NCBI GenBank assembly: GCA_041920415.1
Contig: JBHGYD010000034.1
Coordinates: forward strand, 1-7,664
Direction of reading: 5' to 3'
Length of the DNA: 7,664 nt
Source: JBHGYD01 sp041920415
GTDB taxonomy: Bacteria; Bacillota; Bacilli; Bacillales; Anoxybacillaceae
The position numbers were made by a program, and so were the translations under genes. The notes beneath the pieces are model-generated. The model was given only the letters and a program-made list of their open reading frames with translations, did no database searches and was not told where the DNA came from. Of the stretch, positions 1-6,307 are shown piece by piece. Within the stretch, counting starts at the first letter, position 1. The number at the start of each line of letters is the position of its first letter.

Positions 1-139
1 TTTGCTTCAACAAGTGCCGATTGCGTCTCTTCAAATGTGGTTCGATATAAGACAACTGTGTAATTACGATCGATAAAATGGCGGCATATTGTTTTTGAAT
101 TTTCGCTTTGTTTGTTGTAAAATGAAAGTGCTCTTGCAT
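1..139 (-). CDS. N-terminal part of an unidentified protein, possibly a transposase (cut by window edge)
   Basis: The minus-strand ATG at 139-137 is preceded by a perfect AAAGGAG ribosome binding site (147-153) at 7-nt spacing. The frame stays open to the window edge for 46 codons. It reads MQEHFHFTTNKAKIQ..., followed by a hydrophobic helix (AAILSIVITQL) and a basic patch (LKRRNRHLLKQ). I do not recognise the family with confidence. The basic style, and a start site lying inside a strong hairpin, are reminiscent of insertion-sequence transposases, but that is inference. A second minus-strand frame (194 to 1, starting MENPFKMKVP) is also open through the same DNA and has somewhat more coding-like composition. 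It lacks a good ribosome binding site. Only one of the two is likely to be real, or one is a frameshifted relic. Confidence 0.4.
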   Translation of the reverse strand, partial: MQEHFHFTTNKAKIQKQYAAILSIVITQLSYIEPHLKRRNRHLLKQ

Positions 140-180
140 GATGATTCTCCTTTGAAATGTAGGTTGGCACTTTCATTTTA
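118..180 (-). promoter_or_regulatory. 14-bp perfect hairpin enclosing the RBS and start codon of the left-edge gene
   Basis: TAAAATGAAAGTGC at 118-131 and GCACTTTCATTTTA at 167-180 are perfect inverse complements separated by 35 nt. In the minus-strand transcript, the Shine-Dalgarno sequence (147-153) and the ATG (139-137) of the left-edge frame fall in the loop. The stem could present or restrict the initiation region to ribosomes, or the palindrome could be a DNA operator. Insertion sequences often carry such leader hairpins to limit translation from read-through transcripts. That role is inferred here. Confidence 0.5.
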
Positions 181-195
181 AAGGGATTTTCCATG

Positions 196-284
196 CAAGG
201 GCTATTTTTATGTCTCGTGGTCTTTATCTAGCACCACGGGTTTAAGATCATTTTTGCGAGATAAAAATGCCCTTGTTTGCAAGG
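196..284 (-). other. Long imperfect hairpin with a competing short hairpin, in the leader of the left-edge gene
   Basis: CAAGGGC (196-202), ATTTTTAT (204-211) and CTCG (214-217) pair in order with CGAG (257-260), ATAAAAAT (261-268) and GCCCTTG (269-275). This makes 19 bp interrupted only by small bulges. Inside it, CGTGGT (216-221) can pair with ACCACG (233-238). CCTTG at 271-275 can instead pair with CAAGG at 280-284 through a 4-nt loop, so two mutually exclusive folds exist. I see no known riboswitch signature. An insertion-sequence subterminal structure or an attenuator-like leader are possibilities. From 285 to about 374 I see only AT-rich DNA with short repeats such as AGAAAGTAA (twice) and no gene. 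Confidence 0.4.
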
Positions 285-374
285 CAGTAGAGGCTTAAGA
301 ACCACTTACTACTTACAGAGAAAGTAAAACCTTAGGTTAACTTATGCATTTAGAAAGTAACTTACTGTCAAATT

Positions 375-408
375 AAAAACTGATTAGGCAAGAAACCTAA
401 TCAGTTTT
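375..408 (-). terminator. Intrinsic terminator of the thi operon
   Basis: AAAACTGATTAGG (408-396) and CCTAATCAGTTTT (388-376) form a perfect 13-bp stem with a 7-nt loop on the minus strand. A short T run follows, then AATTT. The thiZ stop codon (399-397) lies inside the upstream arm, so translation ends within the terminator. Because the stem begins and ends with A/T runs, it could also work for plus-strand transcripts. Confidence 0.8.
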
Positions 409-1152
409 CAATAAGTTTAACAATTGTTTTTTTATCTCCACAAACACCGGATAAGTAACCGTTTCTTGCGAGCGAGGTCGCTTGAGCGGAACATGAACCT
501 CCCCTTTCACTTTGCCCGGCCGCGCAGAGAAAACGTAAATGCGATCAGAAAGTAAAATCGCTTCTTCAATATCATGGGTAACCAATAAAACTGTTTTATC
601 TAGTTGCGCCAATATGTTCAGCAACCATTCATGCATTTGCATCTTTGTAATAGCATCCAGTTTGCCAAACGGCTCATCCAAAAGTAGCAATTCTTTTCCA
701 AACAAAAACGTTCTAAGCAAATTGGCACGCTGCCTCATCCCTCCAGATAATGTTTCTGGATACTGATCAGCGAATTGCTCCAATCCGAAAACGGGTAAAA
801 GCCGAAGCGCTTCTTCTTTTGCTTTTGCCTTTTTGACTCCTTGAACCTCAAGAGGAACAATAACGTTATCAATAATGGTTCTCCACGGAAAAAGAACGTC
901 CTTTTGCGGCATATACGCGACATGTCCTTTTTTCCCTATAATGGATCGACCGTAAAGATCAATATTTCCGCTCGTTGGCTTGGACAAACCGGCAATCATT
1001 TCAAGAAGCGTACTTTTCCCACAACCGCTTGGCCCGATAATGGAAACAAATTCTCCCTTTTCTATGAAAAGAGACACATCTTCCAGCGCAATCAAATCTT
1101 CATGTTGACTAGGACGAAAAACTTTCGTCACACCTTTAACTTCAAGCATCAT
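397..1152 (-). CDS. thiZ: ThiZ-like ABC transporter ATP-binding protein (thiamine pyrimidine precursor uptake)
   Basis: This 251-residue protein is the cytoplasmic ATPase that would power import through the ThiX permease. It belongs to the nitrate/sulfonate/taurine-type ABC ATPases. All nucleotide-binding motifs are intact: Walker A GPSGCGKST (about 40-48), Q-loop Gln83 in MPQKD, signature LSGGMRQ (135-141), Walker B LLLLDE (155-160), a D-loop-like GKLD, and the switch histidine His193 in VTHD. The start ATG overlaps the thiY stop by 4 bp (ATGA), indicating translational coupling. The thiamine role comes from the upstream TPP riboswitch and the ThiY-type binding protein. Sequence alone would not separate it from other members of this ATPase class. 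It is the last gene of the operon and runs into a strong terminator. Confidence 0.88.
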   Translation of the reverse strand: MMLEVKGVTKVFRPSQHEDLIALEDVSLFIEKGEFVSIIGPSGCGKSTLLEMIAGLSKPTSGNIDLYGRSIIGKKGHVAYMPQKDVLFPWRTIIDNVIVPLEVQGVKKAKAKEEALRLLPVFGLEQFADQYPETLSGGMRQRANLLRTFLFGKELLLLDEPFGKLDAITKMQMHEWLLNILAQLDKTVLLVTHDIEEAILLSDRIYVFSARPGKVKGEVHVPLKRPRSQETVTYPVFVEIKKQLLNLLKTD

Positions 1153-2168
1153 TCTGCTTTAGGAAGAAATTCGTTTGTAAACGCAGCTTTTGGATCAATA
1201 TTTTTTTCAATTAATCCTCGTTCAAACATCCAATCAGCGTAACGTTTCCAAACTTCTTCCTTTTGTACCCCCCATTGCTTTGCGTCATCTTGGTACTTCG
1301 TACTTAACCATTTTTGACTCTCTTTTACTAATTCTTTATTTAACTCCGGCGCATTTTTCATTAAAATGTCCGCTGCTGCTTCAGGTTTTTTAATCGCAAA
1401 CTCATAACCTTTTGCCGTCGCTTTCATAAATTTTTTCACTAGCTCTTTTTCTGTTTTAACATGTTTCTCGTTCGTGACAATTACAGGAGTATAGTAATCT
1501 AACGCCGGATCTAAATCTTTTAACATGATTGTATTTAGTTCTTTTCCTTGCCGTTTCGCTTCAATGCCATCCCATCCGTAATAAATCCACATAAAGTCGG
1601 CATCTCGGCCAATTGCCTTGAAAAAGTCAGTTTCGCCAAGTGTAACGATTTTTAACTTCGAGAAATCTGCCTTTGCTTTTTGCATAACCGCTTTTAATAC
1701 AGCTTCTTCAACAGACGAACCCCAACCGCCGTAACGTTTTCCTTCAAAATCTTTCGGAGATGTAATTCCCGCTTCTTTTAAAGAGGCAAAAGCAGACGTA
1801 TTATGTTGAATCACAGCTGCAATTGAAACAAGCGGAATTCCAGTGGAACGAGCTTGCGTAACGCTCTCTTGATAACTCACGCCAAAATCTGCTTTTCCTG
1901 CCGCTACTAATTGATCAGCCGTCGTTCCTTCCCCTGGCTGCAAAATTTCTACATCTAACCCTTGTTCTTTAAAATAGCCTTTATCTTTTGCGACATATAA
2001 GCCAGTATGATTCGTATTAGGGAACCAATCCAACATCACTGTTACTTTTTGCAGCGACTGTTTGTGAGCTTCTTTTTTATCTGCTTCTCCCTTCTGGTTG
2101 CATGCTGCTAAAGCCGTAATTAACATCGCTGTAAGTAGCACGCTGATGATTTTCCGTAGTTGGTTCAT
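1149..2168 (-). CDS. thiY: ThiY-like substrate-binding lipoprotein, NMT1/THI5 family
   Basis: This 339-residue extracellular solute-binding protein would capture a thiamine pyrimidine precursor and deliver it to ThiX/ThiZ. In Bacillus halodurans the ThiY ligand is N-formyl-aminomethyl-pyrimidine; the ligand here is inferred from that. It has a lipoprotein signal peptide: a basic start (MNQLRK), a hydrophobic core, and the lipobox LAAC with the lipidated cysteine at 23. The mature N-terminus carries the family hallmark VMLDWFPNTNHTGLYVA (about 44-60), then a KGYFKEQGLDVEI segment and a glycine-rich ligand loop near GEGTTADQL. An AGAGGAAG ribosome binding site lies just upstream of the ATG, 15 bp after the thiX stop. 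No HMP/TenA-type salvage enzyme is encoded beside it, so downstream processing must be encoded elsewhere. Confidence 0.9.
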   Translation of the reverse strand: MNQLRKIISVLLTAMLITALAACNQKGEADKKEAHKQSLQKVTVMLDWFPNTNHTGLYVAKDKGYFKEQGLDVEILQPGEGTTADQLVAAGKADFGVSYQESVTQARSTGIPLVSIAAVIQHNTSAFASLKEAGITSPKDFEGKRYGGWGSSVEEAVLKAVMQKAKADFSKLKIVTLGETDFFKAIGRDADFMWIYYGWDGIEAKRQGKELNTIMLKDLDPALDYYTPVIVTNEKHVKTEKELVKKFMKATAKGYEFAIKKPEAAADILMKNAPELNKELVKESQKWLSTKYQDDAKQWGVQKEEVWKRYADWMFERGLIEKNIDPKAAFTNEFLPKAE

Positions 2169-2183
2169 TATTCATCTTCCTCT

Positions 2184-2999
2184 CTATTCTTTACTTTTCT
2201 GTTGATAATGCCATCTCATGGTTAGCCGTGCGAATAGCTCAATGACTGCGAAAATCACTAGGCTTAAAAAGACAATCACAATAATCGTCGCAAATACTCG
2301 ATCCGTTAAAAACGATTGGGACGAACGAGTCAATAAGATGCCGAGACCTTGACTCGCCCCGAGCCACTCGCCGATGACCGCCCCCATAACGCTGTAAGTT
2401 CCCGCAATTCTCAACCCTGAAAAGAAAAATGGCAGCGCTCCGGGAAGCTTAACCATTTTAAAAATTTGCCATTTTGTCGCCCCCATTGTTTCCAGCAAAC
2501 GAACCATCTCTACATCAACAGTCCGGTAGCCGTCAGCGAGATTAATCGCAATCGGAAAAAAGCAAACGAGCGCAACAACAAATACTTTCGGTAACATGCC
2601 GAATCCAAACCAAATCATGATTAAAGGAGCAACGGCGATAATTGGGACCGTCTGCGAAACGACAAGCAATGGATAAAGCGCTTTCTGAAGCGATTTTGAT
2701 AAATCAATGAACGTGGCTAGTATCACACCAACTAACACAGATAGCACTAACCCTAATAACGTTTCTTTTAATGTCTGTACCGAATGCTGAAAAAGCAGCT
2801 CACGACTATGAAAAAGCGACTGAAAAATGTCTGAAGGAGCTGGTAAAATCCATTTTTCAATTTTCGTCACAGTAACAAAAACTTCCCAAACAATAAAAAG
2901 CAATAAAATCGCAAACGAAGGCATCGCGATCGATGACCATTTTTTCAAAACGGAAAAAGCACGAAACGACCGCTCATCGGTATTTCCGAAGCTTTTCAT
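2184..2999 (-). CDS. thiX: ThiX-like ABC transporter permease
   Basis: This 271-residue integral membrane protein of the binding-protein-dependent transport permease family forms the channel for the ThiY-bound substrate. Hydrophobic segments lie at about 23-46, 78-98, 108-130, 133-152, 195-215 and 232-258. The cytoplasmic EAA-type coupling loop that contacts the ATPase is at about 166-198 (LETMGATKWQIF...LPGALP, then SGLRIA). The start ATG at 2999 lies 26 bp inside the upstream gene. A GAGGGAG ribosome binding site 9 nt before it supports this start and suggests coupled translation. Its function as the thiamine-precursor permease is inferred from the operon and riboswitch. Confidence 0.88.
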   Translation of the reverse strand: MKSFGNTDERSFRAFSVLKKWSSIAMPSFAILLLFIVWEVFVTVTKIEKWILPAPSDIFQSLFHSRELLFQHSVQTLKETLLGLVLSVLVGVILATFIDLSKSLQKALYPLLVVSQTVPIIAVAPLIMIWFGFGMLPKVFVVALVCFFPIAINLADGYRTVDVEMVRLLETMGATKWQIFKMVKLPGALPFFFSGLRIAGTYSVMGAVIGEWLGASQGLGILLTRSSQSFLTDRVFATIIVIVFLSLVIFAVIELFARLTMRWHYQQKSKE

Positions 3000-3264
3000 C
3001 TAACGTAACTCCCTCTTTAGGACGGTAATGGATTTTTATGTATGTCATCACTTCGGAGGCTCCGGCTTCAATGCAGGCATCCTGCGCTTTTTTCACGATT
3101 TCCAAAAGCTCGTCCAGCTCCCCCTCCATAACCGTTTCCATGGCGCCAACTTCATATTTCACACCTGATTTCTGCACAACCTCAATTGCTTTATCAACGA
3201 CATCATAAGTATTTCCATTCGCTACTTTCGGTAGCACTTGGAAACCAACATTAACAGTCGTCAC
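2974..3264 (-). CDS. Small thiamine-binding protein of the MTH1187/YqgV (former DUF77) family
   Basis: This 96-residue cytoplasmic protein is the first gene of the riboswitch-controlled operon. The family forms ferredoxin-like alpha/beta sandwich oligomers, and several members, including the related YkoF, bind thiamine or hydroxymethylpyrimidine. The pattern fits: a beta strand VNVGFQVLP, helix VVDKAIEVVQKSG, strand YEVGAMETVMEG, helix LDELLEIVKKAQDACIEAG and a final strand VMTYIKIHYRP. The start is GTG at 3264, chosen because AGGAGGAGG lies just upstream. The 3' end overlaps thiX by 26 bp. It could be an intracellular carrier or buffer for the imported pyrimidine or for thiamine. I cannot tell which from the sequence, so I give no symbol. 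Confidence 0.82.
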   Translation of the reverse strand: MTTVNVGFQVLPKVANGNTYDVVDKAIEVVQKSGVKYEVGAMETVMEGELDELLEIVKKAQDACIEAGASEVMTYIKIHYRPKEGVTLDEKLRKYR

Positions 3265-3317
3265 ACCTCATCCTCCTCCTATTTCGAAATAAAAAATATG
3301 CCAGGGATTTCCTTCAT

Positions 3318-3350
3318 AAAAAAACGACTACCTGCATAAGGGTAGCCGTT
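3318..3350 (-). terminator. Riboswitch-controlled intrinsic terminator
   Basis: On the minus strand, AACGGCTACC (3350-3341) pairs with GGTAGTCGTT (3332-3323), 10 bp with one G-U, around an 8-nt loop. Seven T residues (3324-3318) follow. It lies between the TPP aptamer and the first gene, the expected expression platform for TPP-dependent termination. The aptamer's 3' segment GCGTAGGG could pair with CCCTTATGC in the terminator's loop and left arm, with one bulge. That would be a candidate antiterminator. Confidence 0.85.
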
Positions 3351-3402
3351 TACTCATAAACATGACGTAACAAGAATGAATCAAATTTCTTACTAACTAT
3401 TC

Positions 3403-3487
3403 ATCCCTACGCTGGCATTACCCAGATCAGGTTTACGGGTCGATACAAATCAGTATCCTCTCAGCCAAGTTCACTTAGCTCCCCGAC
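3403..3487 (-). promoter_or_regulatory. TPP riboswitch (THI element)
   Basis: Read on the minus strand, the conserved THI-box blocks appear in order. They are a GGGGAGC start (about 3484-3478), GCTGAGAGGATA (3465-3454), GACCCGT, ACCTGATCTGGGTAATGCC and then AGCGTAGGGA (down to 3404). The CTGAGA and the ACCTGATCTGG...AATGCCAGCGTAGGGA signatures are diagnostic for the pyrimidine- and pyrophosphate-binding arms. Because an intrinsic terminator follows, bound thiamine pyrophosphate is expected to switch the thi operon off. Confidence 0.96.
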
Positions 3488-3506
3488 ATATTTTTACTCG
3501 TAATAT

Positions 3507-3535
3507 AGGATAACAGTAACATCGTTTATTGTAAA
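3507..3535 (-). promoter_or_regulatory. Sigma-A-type promoter of the thi operon
   Basis: On the minus strand, TTTACA (3535-3530) and TATCCT (3512-3507) are separated by exactly 17 nt, with a TGT extension directly before the -10. Transcription would start near 3500, about a dozen bases before the TPP aptamer. Matches are 5/6 and 4/6 to consensus plus the extended -10. Position and orientation fit well. Confidence 0.6.
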
Positions 3536-3556
3536 CGAAAGAGACCAAGAACTGAA

Positions 3557-3762
3557 TTATACACAAAATACTAACAAGTTATTCACAGAATCAACAGTAT
3601 TTATCCACATTCCATAACCAATTTTTAAAAATTAAACGAACGTACTATCTTAATTTGATTAGAGATCTGGATAATGTGGAAAAGTTGTTGATAATTTGTT
3701 AATAACTTTATTATCAAGGAGAGAGCGCACATGATTCAAATTCAACAATCTGTTGTGGATAG
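3557..3762. promoter_or_regulatory. Cluster of DnaA-box-like sites, three phased at 22 bp
   Basis: Three plus-strand matches to TTATNCACA occur at 3557-3565 (TTATACACA), 3579-3587 (TTATTCACA) and 3601-3609 (TTATCCACA). Their starts are spaced exactly 22 bp, about two helical turns. After an AT-rich stretch (about 3610-3660), minus-strand near-matches follow: TTATCCAGA (3674-3666), TTTTCCACA (3683-3675), TTATCAACA (3694-3686), TTATTAACA (3705-3697) and, inside tgl, CTATCCACA (3762-3754). Such clusters titrate DnaA, regulate promoters or occur at origins. The position between the thi promoter and tgl suggests regulation or titration. Origin activity is not supported by neighbouring genes. Confidence 0.6.
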
Positions 3763-4552
3763 TAGTTTTTTTACTCACACTTCCTTATCTAAAGAGCAAG
3801 AAATGATTTTCAATGCTCTGTTAAAAGAACGTCGCGTGTATGTATACAAAAATGAACAGCAACTCATGTTTGAACTTGTTTTGCGAGAACAGATTATCCG
3901 ATCCGCTATTCTTTTAGCTAAAAGCAAAGCGAAATTTACGATTTTTCGCTTTTCAAGATGCAATGAACAGTTTTGGTTACGCAATAAGTTAGGAGGATTT
4001 CAATTAAGAGAAGGCGTTTCCCCTGCCGATGCCATCAATGATATTTTTCAAAATAGCCATTTATACGCCTTTGAATGCGCTACAGCAATCATCATTGTGT
4101 TTTATAAAGCGGTTCTTGAAGTGATTAAACGGGATTCATTTAACGAATTATTCGCCAATCTTCTTCTGTACGACTGGCATTACGATAAAGATTTAGGGAT
4201 AAAAACAAAAAGCGGGGACGATTACATCCCCGGCGATTGTCTTTATTTTAAAAATCCTGAAGTTGATCCAGAAACGCCGCAATGGCAAGGGGAAAATGCG
4301 ATTTATTTAGGAAACGGACTTTATTATGGGCATGGAATTGGTATAAAAACGAAAGAAGGAATTATTGCGGCATTAAATAAACGGAGAAAAAAATCAGCAA
4401 CGAAATCCGCCTATTTATTAGCACAAACAACAAGGGTGGATTTTAAGTATTTATCCACCTTTGCAAATACACAACAGCTAGCCCGGCTTTCGCTTAACCG
4501 AAACCATCTTGTCATCGGAAACATCGGTTCATCTACTTTCTTGTATTTGTAG
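3731..4552 (+). CDS. tgl: Protein-glutamine gamma-glutamyltransferase Tgl (spore coat transglutaminase)
   Basis: Tgl forms epsilon-(gamma-glutamyl)lysine isopeptide bonds between spore coat proteins such as GerQ late in sporulation. This 273-residue protein matches the Bacillus Tgl pattern throughout. LMFELVLREQI lies near 45-55, then comes LYAFECATAIII with catalytic Cys116 preceded by Glu115. LLYDWHYDK, GDCLYFKNPEVDP and WQGENAIYLG follow, the last with Glu188 (the counterpart of the catalytic Glu187), then YGHGIGI and SAYLLAQTTRVD. The ATG is chosen for AAGGAG 9 nt upstream. The B. subtilis enzyme ends soon after the SAYLL...TR motif (about 245 residues). Here about 25 extra residues follow, ending after the stop of the convergent transporter gene. 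No clear sigma-K promoter was seen; DnaA-box-like sites crowd the upstream region and the start of the gene. Confidence 0.93.
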   Translation: MIQIQQSVVDSSFFTHTSLSKEQEMIFNALLKERRVYVYKNEQQLMFELVLREQIIRSAILLAKSKAKFTIFRFSRCNEQFWLRNKLGGFQLREGVSPADAINDIFQNSHLYAFECATAIIIVFYKAVLEVIKRDSFNELFANLLLYDWHYDKDLGIKTKSGDDYIPGDCLYFKNPEVDPETPQWQGENAIYLGNGLYYGHGIGIKTKEGIIAALNKRRKKSATKSAYLLAQTTRVDFKYLSTFANTQQLARLSLNRNHLVIGNIGSSTFLYL

Positions 4553-5431
4553 AGGTCTTTTTCGGTTTTCACCCCATAAATACGCTCCAATACCTGTTAA
4601 AATAAATACGCCTCCAATCCATTGGGATGGTTGGATGATTTCTCCAAGTAAGAAATATGCCAAAATCGCTGACCCGACTGGTTCAAATAAAATGCTCATC
4701 GAAATCGTTGCTGCACTAACCCACTTCACCGACCAATTCATTAGTGAATGGCCAAGTAAAGTCGGAACAATCGCCAATAGAATAAAACAAAGCCAGTCGG
4801 TTTTACCGTATGACAGCAATGGATAGCGGAAAACAAGCACATAAAGCAAAAGAGTAATCGAACTGACACCATATACGACATATGTATATGTCATAAGTGA
4901 TAATCGTTTTCTCAAATCTTGACCGAATAACCAATAACCAGTAACCATCATGCAAGCAAGCAATGCTAAAATATCTCCTAATAACGCTTTACCGCTTACT
5001 TGAAAATCCCCCCAACTAATAATCATACTTCCGACGATTGCGAGCATTCCACTTAAAAAAGCACCGATTGTCAACTTTTCTTTAAAAAAGACGTACCCCC
5101 CAATGAATGCAAACAACGGCTGCAAAGTTACAAGTACGACCGAACTTGTTACCGACGTATAGTTCAACGACTCAAACCAAAGGATAAAATGAAATGCTAA
5201 TAACACACCGGAAACCGTTGAAAATAGCCAATCTCGCTTCGAAATTGTTGGCAGTTCACGCAAATATGGAATGAAAAATGGAGTCATCAACAAAACAGTA
5301 AAAAAGAGGCGATAAAATGCGATCACAGCAGCAGGTGCCTGTGCCCACTTTACGAGAATTGCCGATGTCGATACAGAAAGCGCGCCGATGATTAACGCAA
5401 GATACGGTTTAAATAAATTGGACGTTTGCAT
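4529..5431 (-). CDS. EamA-family (drug/metabolite transporter superfamily) membrane protein
   Basis: This 300-residue inner-membrane transporter has the two tandem five-helix EamA repeats, about ten membrane segments. The first repeat starts with YLALIIGALSVSTSAILVKWA and includes FYRLFFTVLLMTPFFI and SVVLVTLQPLFAFIGGYVFFKEKLT. The second covers about 150-290, with WSVKWVSAATISMSILFEPVGSAILAYFLLGE and WIGGVFILTGIG. The conserved P-x-F/E-x-x-G-x-x-F-x-x-E signature at each repeat end is present. Substrates vary across the family (metabolites, amino acids, toxins), so none is assigned. A GAGGG ribosome binding site lies 7 nt before the ATG. The 3' end overlaps convergent tgl by 24 bp, with no strong terminator between them. 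Confidence 0.9.
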   Translation of the reverse strand: MQTSNLFKPYLALIIGALSVSTSAILVKWAQAPAAVIAFYRLFFTVLLMTPFFIPYLRELPTISKRDWLFSTVSGVLLAFHFILWFESLNYTSVTSSVVLVTLQPLFAFIGGYVFFKEKLTIGAFLSGMLAIVGSMIISWGDFQVSGKALLGDILALLACMMVTGYWLFGQDLRKRLSLMTYTYVVYGVSSITLLLYVLVFRYPLLSYGKTDWLCFILLAIVPTLLGHSLMNWSVKWVSAATISMSILFEPVGSAILAYFLLGEIIQPSQWIGGVFILTGIGAYLWGENRKRPLQIQESR

Positions 5432-5453
5432 AGCCCATCCCTCATAAACGTTT

Positions 5454-5466
5454 TATAATTATTATA
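5454..5466. promoter_or_regulatory. Back-to-back TATAAT hexamers in a divergent intergenic region
   Basis: The short gap between the EamA gene and the MgtC-family gene holds TATAAT on the plus strand (5454-5459) and on the minus strand (5466-5461). They would be -10 elements for divergent transcription. No convincing -35 hexamer sits 17 nt upstream of either, so they are weak candidates based on position and perfect -10 matches. Confidence 0.3.
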
Positions 5467-5496
5467 GCATCGATTGAAATGGAAAAGGTGATGGAC

Positions 5497-6174
5497 ATGG
5501 ATTTTCATCTTTTTATGAAACTAGGTATATCGGCAATATTAGGGCTCGTGATTGGTCTGGAGAGGGAATTAAAACGTAAACCTGTGGGCTTAAAGACATG
5601 TTTAGTAATTTCGATTGTTAGTTGTTTATTAACGATTGTTTCAATCGAATCGGCCTATGTATTTCCTCTAAAAGATCATATTACAATGGATCCACTTCGC
5701 CTTGCTGCTCAAATTGTATCCGGTATTGGCTTTTTAGGTGCGGGGGTGATTTTACGGCGCGGTAATGATAGCATTTCCGGATTGACGACTGCCGCATTAA
5801 TTTGGGGAGCGTCAGGTATTGGTATTGCGGTTGGCGCAGGATTTTACTGGGAATCTATTTTCGGTGTAACGTTGTTAATTGTTAGCGTTGAGCTTATTCC
5901 GGTTCTGACTGCTCTTTTTGGTCCGAAGCAACTAAGAGAAAAGGAAATGATGTTACAAATTACTGTTTCAGACCCAAAAAATATTGCCAATGTCATTGCA
6001 GCCATCAAAGAACAAAATATTGATATTAAAACCGCTCGCATTAAAGATTTAGATGAACAACACCATTTGATTAAACTAAAAGTAACCGTTGACCAAAAAC
6101 AATCGACAACAGATGTTTATTATTGCATTCGTAACATCTCTTCGATTATTAACGTCGACATTGAAAGTATCTAA
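5497..6174 (+). CDS. MgtC/SapB-family membrane protein
   Basis: This protein of about 225 residues has an N-terminal MgtC membrane domain. It shows GLVIGLERELKRKPVGLKT near residues 15-35, RLAAQIVSGIGFLGAGVIL near 70-88, then GLTTAALIWGASGIGIAVG and one more helix. A soluble ACT-like C-terminal domain of about 80 residues follows (LQITVSDPKNIANVI... and KLKVTVDQK). In other bacteria MgtC proteins are linked to growth at low magnesium, acid tolerance and ATP synthase regulation. A specific role here is not shown. I chose ATG 5497 because AAAGGTGA (5484-5491) sits 5 nt upstream. In-frame ATGs at 5479 and 5491 have poorer spacing, and 5479 has no ribosome binding site. It diverges from the EamA transporter gene. 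Confidence 0.88.
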   Translation: MDFHLFMKLGISAILGLVIGLERELKRKPVGLKTCLVISIVSCLLTIVSIESAYVFPLKDHITMDPLRLAAQIVSGIGFLGAGVILRRGNDSISGLTTAALIWGASGIGIAVGAGFYWESIFGVTLLIVSVELIPVLTALFGPKQLREKEMMLQITVSDPKNIANVIAAIKEQNIDIKTARIKDLDEQHHLIKLKVTVDQKQSTTDVYYCIRNISSIINVDIESI

Positions 6175-6189
6175 ACATCCCCTAAAACA

Positions 6190-6307
6190 ACAAAATTCGA
6201 CATAAGCAATCATAAAAAAAGCCCCTTACGCTTTATATCTATAAGCGTAAGGGAAACATACTATTCTATGGACGATTTAGATAGTATCGTATTTTGTCGA
6301 ATTTTGT
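6190..6307. repeat. 118-bp structure bounded by 13-bp perfect inverted repeats
   Basis: ACAAAATTCGACA (6190-6202) and TGTCGAATTTTGT (6295-6307) are perfect inverse complements. They enclose a strong 11-bp hairpin (6223-6253) and a second weaker hairpin (ACTAT...ATAGT, about 6259-6285). A short noncoding unit with terminal inverted repeats resembles a MITE or a structured RNA. No convincing flanking target duplication is seen. The arms also contain TGTCGAA, the Spo0A-box core, so they could instead be paired regulatory sites. Confidence 0.45.
6214..6253 (-). terminator. Intrinsic terminator reading leftward
   Basis: The 11-bp perfect stem CCCTTACGCTT (6223-6233) / AAGCGTAAGGG (6243-6253) is followed on the minus strand by seven T residues (complement of 6220-6214). 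It would stop transcription entering from the mobile-element side. In the plus direction there is no T run, so it is a poor terminator for the MgtC-family gene, although the stem could still stabilise that mRNA's end. Confidence 0.65.

Noticed and set aside
841..1242. 133-codon plus-strand open frame across the thiZ/thiY junction
   Set aside because: It lies antisense to two well-supported genes with intact motifs, has no ribosome binding site and shows no recognisable protein pattern. The same applies to the other short frames antisense to or inside thiZ, thiY, tgl, the EamA gene, the MgtC gene and the recombinase remnant.
3557..3762. Replication origin (oriC or plasmid origin)
   Set aside because: The DnaA boxes alone do not make an origin. 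The neighbours are a thiamine operon and tgl, with no dnaA, dnaN, rep or partition genes nearby, so only a DnaA-box cluster is claimed.
4451..4459. Additional DnaA box (TTATCCACC) in the 3' part of tgl
   Set aside because: It has one mismatch, is isolated by about 700 bp from the cluster, and is better explained as the right arm of the local hairpin at 4432-4462.
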